DNA of 11,539 bases. Origin: an uncultured Planctomycetaceae bacterium (GTDB lineage: Bacteria; Planctomycetota; Planctomycetia; Pirellulales; Pirellulaceae). Numbering within the stretch: the stretch's first letter is position 1; every line of letters starts with the position of its first letter. A program made the position numbers and the translations under genes. Shown here piece by piece: positions 1-11,000 of the stretch. A model generated the notes under the pieces. The model was not told the origin of the DNA and did no database searches. It saw nothing but the letters and a program-made list of their open reading frames with translations. The stretch spans positions 1-11,539 of the forward strand of contig CAIYOB010000479.1 of NCBI GenBank assembly GCA_903927685.1, given 5' to 3'.

Positions 1-2040
1 GTGCAGACGACGCTCGACACGCGCGAAGGCTCGGACCATGTTACGATTGCCGGCGACAGGCTGAGCGCGAACAACCTGTTCCTCGGTGAGGGCGCGGGGA
101 TGATCTCCCAGGGAAACGACCAGTTCACGGTGAATATCGCCGCCCATCTCGGGCAGACCGCGTTTGCGCCGATCCTAAGCCTGGTGCTCGAAGGCGACGG
201 GAATCCGGCCGCGGACAGCAACAACCGTGACCGGCTGACCATCAATGACAACAATGCGGGATTTGCCCGCAACCTGAACTACGACTACCTGAACGCCGCT
301 GGCGATTTGGACATCTTGGCCAACGCGGCCAATGCGGGTCTGGCCGGCGCGAACAACGCGACGCTGGCGGTGAACGTTCGCACGATGGAGACGTTGATCT
401 TCAACGGCGGCGGCAACAACGACCTGGTTCGGGTCACGGGGACCGACAGCGACGACGACATGACCGTAGCTCTGCTACCGAGCGGGGCCGTACCGGGCCC
501 AATCGCGCCGAATCCCGATAGCGCTCGCCAGACGTCGGCGGGCAACTCGGCCCTGGTGTTCCTGAACGGCAACCCCTACACCCAAGCGCCCGGGGTGGCC
601 AGTCCCGGGGACTCGCTCGCGGGCAATCTGCCGGGACTGGCCGGCGTCACGGGACGCACGGGGCCGGACATGTTGATCAATGGGATCGCTTTCCCGGCGG
701 GGCTCACGCTGGACGGCAGCGGCGTTACGGCCGGCGGCATCGGCAACCGGGCGATTATCCAAGCGGCTAGTGAAGCTCGGGTCGCCGTCCCGGGGGGCAC
801 GAATAATGTGTTCGGGTTTGGTGTGGGGACGCTGATTCCCGGTTTTGGGGCAGGCAATGGATTCGACAACATTCGGGTCAACGACGGTGTCAGCGGCCCC
901 AATCGGGTCGCGGTCCTCAATGCGTCCGGAGTCGGTGGCTTCCTCGTCCCGGTGACCGTGGTTCCCGCGTCCTTCGTGCAATCGGCGCCCACTCCGCCGC
1001 GTCCCGGCTTGATCGTTAATGCGGGCGACGAGGCCGGGGTGCGGACGACGGGGCCGCAGGCAGGACTCGTGGCGGACGACATCTTTGTCGCGGCCCATTC
1101 GATGTTCAACATCCAAATCAACGGCAACTTGCCGCCGCTGAACTTTGACATCAACGGCATGCCGATCGGCGACCAGTTGAACGTGGCCTCGACGTCGTCG
1201 TTCAGTCTGTGGAGCGACAAAGAGACGCCGCCGAATGTGTCCGTGGTGGCCGGCAACGATCCCTACGGCGTCAGGTTCAGTTCGATCGAGCGGACGCTGC
1301 TGGCGCCGGGCAATGGAGTCATCAACCTGATCGGCGACCAGAACAATCCGCAGATCGACCAGACGGATTGGTTCCGCGTCGTCGGCCGCAATATCGACTT
1401 CCCCTCGGACACCGACGCAGGCTATCAGGAGGGCTTCCTCGTCCTCAACGACAGTTCACCGATCATGTTCGACGGCGTGCAGTTCCTGAACAGCTACGGC
1501 TTCGACCTGCAAGGGCAGAACCTGATCAATCCGCCGCTGGCCGCGCCGGACAACCCGGCCACGCAGTCGCCGGCCGCCAACATCGATACCCTGGAAGTGA
1601 CCCCGTATGCCGACAATACGCCGCGCGGCTGGGGCGTCCATCTGAACTGGAACGAAGGCGTCCCGAACGCCGCCGATCCCACGCCGGACGGCGATCCGGT
1701 CGATCTGCTGATCTATCACACGTCCCTGTATGGCGGCGCGGTCTCGGAGGGTATCGTGATCCAGCCCTCGGCGGTCGACGGCGGCCAGTTGTTCTCGAAC
1801 AACACGGCGACCGGCACGCCGGTCGTCGTGATCGACTACATGGCGAACACCGATATCCGCGTGCACGACGACGACGGCTTTGTCGCCGACACGGACACGC
1901 TGACGCTGCGTGGCACCAATCCGGACCCGGCGGGCACGCCGGGCGCCCCGAGCGGGCGCGAAGAGGTGTCGGCTGACTTTAACGCCGCCGGCAATGCCGC
2001 GGACCCGATGGTGACGGTCCGAGATCAGGCGACGGGGACT
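1..2040 (+). other. N-proximal irregular region of the giant protein (residues 1-680)
   Basis: This part of the reading frame fits the long repeat poorly. A few repeat-like turns are visible: GDGNP near base 193, GGGNNDLVRV near 409, and a GT-x-x-x-DDD turn at 439. Otherwise it holds long Gly/Pro/Ala/Asn-rich stretches (residues about 160-345) with little periodicity. A segment at about bases 1321-1900 has clustered aromatic residues (DWFRVVG, GWGVHLNWNEG, DLLIYHTSLYGG, VVVIDYMANTDIRVHDDDG). This segment could be a separate beta-rich domain or a strongly diverged repeat with inserted loops. Residues about 354-395 (ADDIFV followed by GDQLNVAS) resemble the start of a long-repeat copy, so the region may include the decayed first part of copy 0. 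No named domain is recognised. Confidence 0.55.
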
Positions 2041-5000
2041 TATTTGTACCGCGTCCAGACCTTCACGGGATTCAACACGATCAACTTCGATTTGTTGGCC
2101 GGCGACGATGCCATCGGGATCAGCGGTCGCAACGACGGCAGCTTGACGATCAATATCGACGGCGGCGACCCGGTCGACAGCGACTGGATTGGCTTGGACA
2201 TGACCACGGGCGCCGATACTTATGCGATCAGCCCGGGACCGCAGCCCAATTCGCAACTGATCCTGGCCCGGTTGTCCACCGGGATGCAAGCGCCGGAGAC
2301 AGTGATCAATGCGGTGGACTTCGAGCAGGTGCTGGTCGCCTCCCTCGGCATCAACGCCGCCAGCGGGGATGGCGGGGCCGACCGGCTGACGTTCAACGGT
2401 ACGGGCAATGCCGACACCATGACCCTCGTGGCTCTGCCGGATGAAGTGCATGCGGACGGCGGCACGGTGCGGGTGAACGACGGTCCTCAGATCACGTTCG
2501 ACGATTTGGGCGACCGCAGCAGCATCAGCCTGAACGGTCTGCAGGGCGACGACGTCATCCAGGCGACGCAGGCCACGAATTGGCTGATCTCGGCGGTCAA
2601 CATCGACGGCGGGCTGCCGTCGGCCAGCGATCGCTTTACGCTGGTGGGCACATCGTCCAACGATGCCATCTCGTTCACGGCGACGGGTGAGAACACCGGA
2701 ACCATCGCCATCACTTCGCCCGCGACGGGCGGGACGACCACCACGTACGGGCTGACCGACGTGGAATCGGCGGCGATCGATGCGCAGGGGCAGACCGGTG
2801 TCGACACCGTCACCAGCACCCTGGCTCAGTCCTGGATCGTGCCCGATCCATTCGTGGCCGGACGCGGGACGATCATGTCTACCGACATTGGTGGCAATCC
2901 TCTATTACCGCTCGCTTACGACGATGTCGAGAACCCCGTGGTCAGCGGTACGACGGTCGTCATTCAAGGCAGCGCGGCGGACGACTGGATCACGGTCGGT
3001 TACGAAGACTTGGCCGGAGACGGTTCGGCAAACCAGATTGTGGTCCGCGTCAGCAACGTGCCCGGCGTCCCCGGCAATCCGACGGATGTGACTGGCTACG
3101 CCGACGTTGTTCTCCAGGGTCTGGGGGGTGACGACAGGTTCACCGTCGATCCGGAAGTGTGGAATCAGGGCGGGATGCGCGTCACGGTGCTCGGGGGTGA
3201 TCCCGGAGATAGCGACGTGCTGTTGATGGATCACAGCCAGCACGTTGCCCTGACCAGGAGTTACAGCGTCAGCTACGCCGCGGGCGCAGCCGACGACGCG
3301 GGAACCGTAGCCGAAGCGGGCAACCAGTTCCTCAACTTCAGCGGCGTCGAACTGCTGCAGTTATTGGGCAACGGTCGTAGCGACGTGCTGGAACTGAACG
3401 ACGACCTGAGCGACAACACGTGGCAGATCGCCCCGGGGCCGGCGATCCAATTGGCGGCTACGCGTTCGGCGATCGATGGCCGCACGCCGATCGACTTCGA
3501 GGGCTTTGCCGAGGCCACGTTTGTGAACCGGGGTGGGGTCGATCGCTTTGAGGTGGCGCCCAAGCGTCTGACGGGCAGCGTGATCTATGAGGTGATCGGC
3601 TTGGACACCTCGCCGAACGCGCCGGTGGATACGCTGGTCATCCTCGGTTCCGCCGAGGGCGACGACGACCAGGTGACCAATCGTCCAATCATCGTGACAG
3701 ACCAGAAAGTCGAGTTGGGCGTGCCCGTCCTGTACTCGGGGTTCGGCACGTTGGAGATCCAGGGACTGGACGGCGACGACGTCCTGCAGATCGACGCCAG
3801 CGGCGGGCCCGTGCGGACGCCCGTCCTGTTCGACGGTGGCGCCGGTTCGGACACCCTGCAAGTGCTTGGCGCCCCCGCGCCGTCGCCGTTTGCGGAAGTC
3901 ATCTACTCGGTGGGCCCGGCAGTCACCGAGGGCCGACTGGCCTACGAGGACGCCAATAACAACGTCCTGATGAGGATCGACTTCATCAATTTGGAACCGG
4001 TCCAAGATAATGTGCCTGCCGCCGTGCTGACGGTTGTCGGAACGGGAGCCGACAATGCGATCGATTACGTCGCCGGCCCCAACAGCGGCAACGCCGCTTC
4101 GATTTTCACCGGGCAACCGACAGGGTTGGTTCGGGTCGATGCCTTCGAGACGATTGAGTTTGCCCGCAAGGGGAGTCTGGTCATCAATGCCGGCGCCGGC
4201 GACGATGTGATCCACCTGAACAATCCCGTCACGCCGTTCTCTTTGACAGGCATCGCCGTCCTGGGGGGTAATCCCACCGCCAGCGACACGCTGATTGTCA
4301 ATGGCCTGGCGGCGACCGTAGGCGTGAATGTGACGGCCCAGACGATTACGGGCGCATCCGGTGCGCTCGGGGCGGTGCCGATCGCCTATGCCGCGATCGA
4401 GCACGTGACGGTGGTCGCCGGCACTTCGACGACGCTCAGCGTCTCCGGCAGTTCGAGTTCCGAGGGGGTCGATTACACGCTGACTCCAGGCGCGACCGAC
4501 GACCGCGGAGACATCGAAACGATCGGGGTGCCGATCTCGTTCGTGGGCTTCGGTCCGGGCAGCACGCTGAATTTCGTCGGCGATGCACTGGACGGCACCG
4601 ACGAGTTGACGATTCTGGGGACGAGTCAGAATGACAGTCTGAGTGTAGCAGGCACGACTGGCGCGGTGTCGTTCGCGGGTCGTGCGACGGTCACACAGAC
4701 CGACATCGACGAGCTGGTGATCGATGGCCTGGACGGGGACGATCAGTTCACGATCGACGGAGATCATCCGTATTTCGGCGTCGCGGTCCACGGTAATAAC
4801 CCGGATGCCAGCGACGTGCTGAACTTCCTCAGCTCGGGCGGCAACGTGACGGTTGATTTCGGCGCCGGCACGGTGACGGAGGCGTTGTTCGGCCCAGTTT
4901 CGTTCTCGGGTCTGGAGACGCTGAACGTAAACGTCGGCGGGGCCGACCTGTTTGTGCTGGGCACGGTGAACGACGACCAGTTTAGCGTCACACCGGATGT

Positions 5001-8000
5001 CACGGCTGCCACCACTCGGTTGGTCTTCAACCACACCACGGTCAACGCCAACAGCATCGACCAGTTCACCGTCAATGGCGTGTCGGGCGATGATCTGCTG
5101 ACGGTGATGGCCACATCCACGGGCAATACGATCGCCGTGACGGGAACGTATGTGCACATCACGGTTCCCGCCCGGCAGCGGATTGACTACGCCAATATCG
5201 ATGGCCTGCGCGTGATCGGATCAACGGGCAGCGACACATTCAACGTGACGCCTTCGGCGGCCACGGAGATGTTCTTGGACGGCGGCGACCCGGTCGGTAT
5301 CCTGGGGGACAGAATCAGTTTGACGGCGGCCGCAGCGACGACCTTCGTGGCCGGGCCGGAAGGCGATGAGGGCGGGTTCCGCGTAGCGGGCTACCAAGCC
5401 GTCAGCTATGACCACATCGAAGCGGTCGACCTGAATCTCGCGGGCAACGCATTCATGGTGCAAGGCACCAACGGAGCGGACCAGATCAAAGTCCTCGGGA
5501 CGGGCACGAACTCGTACGAACTGTCCGTGAACGGAGGCCCGGCGATCGTGGTGAGCAACTCGGGCGGGCTGACCGTGGACGCCAAGAACGGCGACGACGA
5601 CATCGATATCGACGTCCGCGCCCTGGCGTTGTCCAGTCTGACCGTGATCGGCAACAATCCCAGCATCGACGGCGACACGCTGGCGGTGCAGGGCGTCGTC
5701 GGCACGAACAACGACAACGTCTCCTGGACGCCGACCGCGTTCGACGCCGGCTCGCTCGTCGTGGGTGCTCAGACGATTACGGTCCAGACGATCGAGCGAC
5801 TGTTGTACGACGGGGAAAACGGCAACGAAAGCGTGACCGTCCACGGCTCGGGGTGGTTCATCCATACCCCTGGTGCGGCGCGTGACGCCGGCACGATCCA
5901 GTTGCGAAGCGGGTTGGCGCCCGATCCCAACAGCCGGCTGGCAATCAGCTACGAACACCTCGGTTCGAACGGCAATGTCACCCTTGATGGGACGAGTCTG
6001 AACGATACTCTCGTGGCCCGTGGTACGGACTCGAACGATGCCTTCGCCGTGGCGGCCACCGGGGACATCAGCCTGCGGTCGCTGTACGGCGACCACGTTA
6101 CATTGATCCACGACGGGCTCGAAGCATTGGTCCTGGACGGACTCGACGGCGACGACACCTTCACAATCCAGGCCACGCAGCCGTACGTATCGATCCAGCT
6201 CTGGGGCGGAAACCCGGCAGCAGGCTCGGATGCGGCGATCCTGAACGGCACTGCAGCTGGTGACGCCATCGCCTTGACGCAAGCGGCGACCGGCGACCTG
6301 GTCACGGGCCTCGGCGGCACGATCACGTTGGTCAATGTCGAGGACCTGACCGTCAACGGACTCGGCGGAAACGACACGCTCAGCGCGACGCAGTTTGGCG
6401 GCTCGACGGGTCTGCAGAGCGTCGTGTTCAACGGCGGCGGCCAGTCCGGCGACACTTTCAGCCTGACCGGCACGGGCGACCAGGACGACATCCAGGTTAC
6501 GCCGCAGTCGGCCACCTCGGTGACCGCCCGGGCCAATGGCCTGAATCCGCTGTTGACGGTGAACTTGGCTTCCGACCTGACGAGCACCTTCACGGTGTCC
6601 GGCGGCGGGAACGCCGATGCGGTGACGGTACATGGCTCTGCGGCGGCGAACACGATCACTGTCGTCCGCGGTTCGACCACGACGGTGGCTGTCGATGCGA
6701 CCAAGCGAATCGACGTTGCGGCGGCGGCCGAGACCTTGACTGTGGCGGCTGGCTTGGGTGCGGACACGATCAACGTGACGGGGGCCCAATCGTCGGGCGT
6801 GGCGTTGACCGTGGACGGCGGCCAGCCAAGCGGCTTGCCGGGCGCTGCGGCGGTCGACACGATGAACGTCGCCAATTCCACGGCGGGCACGACGGTTTAC
6901 TCGCCGGGCGCCACGGACGATTCCGGCACAATCACGACGCCGGACGGAGCCATTCCGTTCTACGGGCTGGAAGTGGCCAAGGTCGCAGCGTTCCAGGCCA
7001 GTGACATCATCACGGCCCACGGGACCAACGGACCGGATCAGGTCGCCCTGTTGAACAATGGCGAGAACCGGATCTGGGTCAATAACCAGACCGTGATCGG
7101 GTTCACGGCCTTCGGCACGGTCAACTTGCAGGGCCGGTTCGGCGACGATCTGATCAGTGTGACGCCGGTCGGCTTGGCTGGCGTGACCACGGTCAACGTG
7201 GACGGCGGCGATCCGACGGCCAGCGATCACTTGGTGGTCACGGCCACTGCGGCGTCGGAGACGATCACCTACGCTCCCACGGCGTCTGACGCCGGCAGTG
7301 TGACGGTGACCGGCTCGCCGGTGGTGAACTTTGCGACGACGGAAGCGGTGGTGATTGACGGCCGCGGCGGGAACGATCTGCTGGATGTGCTGACACCGGC
7401 CGGTGCGAATACGATCACCTACACGCCGGGAGCGCAGGTGGACGCGGGCGGCGTGCTGGTGGACAGCCTGGCGCCGATGAGCTTCGAGGGGCTGGGGGCG
7501 ACAGGCACGTTGCGGTTCAGCGATCCGGGTGGCCGTTTGGACACGTTGGTGCATCGCGGGTCGGATGTAGCCGACACGTTTGTCGTGCCGGGCGCAGGCA
7601 ATATCACCTTGACGAACACGCCGGGCACACACGTGGCGGTGGCGACTCCGGGCGTCGACGTGCTGGTGCTGGAAGGACTGGCGGGCAACGACCTGTTCCG
7701 CCTGTCGGGCACGCTGCCGTACATGATGACGCATACCGACGGCGGGGACGGCGATGACGACGATACGCTGAGCCTGGACACGGCGGCCGGTGCGGTAACG
7801 GTCAATCTGCAGTCGTCCACGATCACGGGTTACGGCGGCACGATCCACTTCCAGGATCTGCAGACGGTCAACGCCAACGTGAGCGGCCAGAACCTGACGG
7901 TCAACGCCACGGCGGGCGACGACACGGTGGAGGTGACTCCGCTGACGGCGACCAGCGGCGTGTTGCAGGCCAATGATGCGGACCCGGTGCTGAACTACAG

Positions 8001-11000
8001 CAATCTGGGCGCGACGTTCCTGGTGGATCTCCTATCGGGCGGCGAAGACCGGCTGATTGTCTACGGGAATTCGACGAGCGAGACGATCACGGTCACGCCG
8101 AGCACCGTGACGGCTTCGGCCCAGCCGATCAACTACGCCAACACGGAAGCGTTACGCGTGGACGGCCAGGAAGGCAGCGACACGTTCAACGTGACGCCGG
8201 CGGCCAGCACCGAGATTCTGATCCTGGGAGGCGACCCGATCGCGACGCTGCCTGGGGACGTGCTGAATCTGGTTGCCGGCCCGGCCGCGGTGGTCTTCAC
8301 TGCGGGCCCCGAGGGGGATGAAGGCGGCATCCAGGTCTGGGGCACGCTGCCGGTCAGCTACGATGAAATTGAGTCGATTTCCGTGGATGGCGACGGCACT
8401 GGCGATGTCACCGTGAACGCCACCAACGCGGACAACGACATTACGGTCGTGGGGACGGCCGCCGATGACTTCACGGTCAGCGTCGATGGCAGCCCCGCGG
8501 TGCAGTTCACGGACTTCGCCACCGCCACCATCAACGGCTTGGCTGGCGATGATGACATCGATATCGATCTGAACGGACTCGCCGATACGGCCTTGACCGT
8601 CAACGGGAACGATCCGAGCGCCGGCGGCGCTGACACAGTGACGATCACGGGCAGCGCAGCGGCGGATGCCGCGGTGTTCACGCCGACGGGCGTCGACAGC
8701 GGCACGTTTGACACCAGTGGATTGGTGACACCGATCTCGTTGAACGGCATCGAGGCGCTGATCTACGACGGCGAAGCCGCGGGTGAGACGCTGACGGTGC
8801 GCGGGCAAGCGGATGGCGACGTGATCGTGCACACGCCGGGAGCGGCCGTGGATGCGGGGCTCGTCCAGGTGGACAGCCTGCTGGCGGTCGATTACCTGAA
8901 TCTCGGGGCGAGCGGCAGTGTGACGCTGGACGGCCAGGGTGGCACGGACACCGTGGTGGCGCGCGGGACCGCGGGAGACGACCAGTTGACGGTCGCCGCG
9001 GTCACGGGCGTTGTGTCGCTGACGACGATTTACGGGACGCACGTGCCGTTGCGGCGGACGGACGCCGCCGGCGAGTTCCTCACCTTGGACGGCCTGGAAG
9101 GGGATGACGATTTCAGACTCAACCTGCCGCAGCCGTACGCGACGGTGACAACGTTGGGCGGCGGTCCGGGCAACAGCGACGTGTTGACCGTCCAGGACCA
9201 GGCGGGCGTTGCCGACGTCCTGGAAGTGAACACCGGGTTCGCGCCGGGCGAAGGCTCGGTCGAGGTCAATGGCGGCCCGCAGACGCTCGATTACGTGGGA
9301 ATTGAGCATGTCGTGCTGCTGGCCTCGGAGGATGTGGGGGATTCGCTGGAGATCGAGGACGACTTGGCGGACAACCTGTGGCAAGTCTTTTCCGGCCCGA
9401 TCTTTGGCGATCGAGTGCAGATCGACAACCGCGAGACGTACGACTATGCAGGCTTCGACTCGGTCGAGTTGGACAACGACGCGGGGAGCGACGTATTCCG
9501 GATCCATCCGACGGAACTGGATGGCTTCCTGAGCCTGTTCATGGTGGACGCCGATGGGGACGACACGCTGGAGTTGGTGGGCACGAACAACGCGGACTCG
9601 CTGCTGCACACGGCAGCGGCCCAGTACACGGTCAACGCGGTGCCGATCGACTTTGGTGGCATCAGTACGTTGCAACTGACGGGCCTCGATGGTGCCGATA
9701 CCATGACGGCCGACCTGTCGATCCTGGCGGGAGGGGTCAACACGTTGGTGGTCGACGGCGGCGAGCCGTCGGCATCCGGCGGAATCGTAGCGGATGCGTT
9801 GAGCCTGACCGTGCTGGGCAGCGCCCGGATTACGCAGTCGGGAGATTTCGGCAGCGGCACAGTGGACCAGGCGGGGGCCGTGACGGTCAACTACGCGACG
9901 CTTGAAGGCGTCAACATCCAGTCCAAGACGGCGGCCAGTACGCTGTTGATCCGCGGCACGAACGACGGCGACCAGATTGCCATCAGCCCGGTCGCCGGCA
10001 ACAACAACCAGGGCCGCGTGTGGATTAACGACGGCACGGTGATGACGTTCAACACGGCGGCCGATGCCAACTTCGGCACAGCGGTGCTGCAAGGGCGGTT
10101 TGGGGACGACCACTTCTCGGTGACCCCGATTGCCAATGTGAACATCACGGCCGAGGGCAACGATCCGACCGCCTCCGATACGGTCGTAATCAACGCCACG
10201 GCGAACACCCGTTTTGCGCCGACCAGTTCGTCATCTGCCGTGGTCACGGTCGTCGGCTTTGCGCCCGTGACGCTGCAGACGATGGAAGGGCTGGCACTGG
10301 GCGGCAACGACGGCAACTTGGTGCTGACCGTCGCCACGCCCGCCGGCGCCTACTCGAGTCGCCTGACGCCGGGCGCGACGCCCGACAGCGGCGCGGTCCA
10401 AGTCGGGTCGTTGCTGCCGCTGGACTTCACGAATCTGGGGCTGGGCGGCAGCCTGGTGCTCGATGACGCCGATGCCGTCCAGGACGACACCTTCATCTAT
10501 CTCGGCACGTCGGCCGACGACGTCTTCTCGGTCAATGCGGCTGGCCAGGTAAACCTCAATAGCCAGATCGTGGTCGATCCGTCCGACGCGCTGAACCTGT
10601 CGCTCAAGGCATTGGAGGGCGACGACGTCTTCAATGTGGTGGGGGGATTGGCTTATGGAATGGTGCACGTGGAAGGGGACGGCCCCTCGGCGAGCGATAC
10701 GCTCAATCTGGACTCGCCGTTGGCTGCGGTGACGGTCGACCTGGAGGCCCGCACGGTGGTGGGCTACGTCGGGACAGTTCACTACAGCGGAATTGAGACG
10801 ATCGACCTGGATGCCGGCGGCATGACCCCGACGGTCCGGTCCACGTCCGTCGATGACGACATCACGGTGACGGTCTACGACGCCAATTCAGGCAAGGTCG
10901 AACGCGCCCTGGCGGTGCAGCAGAACGGCCAGGTGCAGGGCGACATCGTGGCCCCGGTGGTTTACTACGGGAACACCGTCGGCACAGCGGTGAATGTCGA

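Larger units (their letters stand above)
7015..9948 (+). repeat. Long repeat copy B (about 978 residues, 2339-3316)
   Basis: This is the second full copy, opened at AHGTNGPDQV. It follows copy A landmark by landmark: YTPGAQVDAGG (7420), GLAGNDLFRL, GSDTFNVTP (8173), AGPEGDEGG (8302), GDDDIDIDL, LIYDGEAAG, HTPGAAVDAG (8830), GLEGDDDFRL, and GGGPGNSDVL. Its last third contains a DDLADNLWQ block (about 9340-9525) that matches copy 0 but is absent from copy A. Local protein identity with copy A is highest around the AGPE cassette (more than half of the residues identical by eye) and much lower elsewhere, so the duplication is old or the copies are under relaxed constraint outside the turn motifs. 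Confidence 0.85.

Noticed and set aside
1..3. GTG as the start codon of the gene
   Set aside because: No upstream sequence is available to show a ribosome site, and the following residues (VQTTLDTREGSDHVTIAGDR) look like the middle of a beta-repeat, not an N-terminus or signal peptide.
1209..1976. Open frame of 255 codons on the + strand in another frame
   Set aside because: Arg-rich out-of-frame translation of GC-rich codons, wholly inside the frame-1 gene.
1456..2451. Open frame of 331 codons on the - strand
   Set aside because: In-register shadow, ended by the TCA codon at 1456; Arg/His-rich text without motifs.
3361..5157. Open frame of 598 codons on the - strand
   Set aside because: In-register shadow, ended by the TTA codon at 3361. 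The similarity between the long antisense products only mirrors the repeats of the + strand.
7741..7770. True RTX nonapeptide array
   Set aside because: GGDGDDDDTLSLD looks like one RTX repeat, but no tandem copies follow, so a classical RTX domain is not supported here.
5221..7848. Open frame of 875 codons on the - strand
   Set aside because: It is exactly in register with the + strand codons and is open only because the + gene avoids TTA, CTA and TCA (reverse complements of stops). It ends at a TCA codon at 5221. The predicted product is a His/Arg/Asp/Val mixture with no family resemblance.
8152..10113. Open frame of 653 codons on the - strand
   Set aside because: Same in-register shadow effect; it ends where the + gene uses a TTA codon at 8152. 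No domain or ribosome site supports it.
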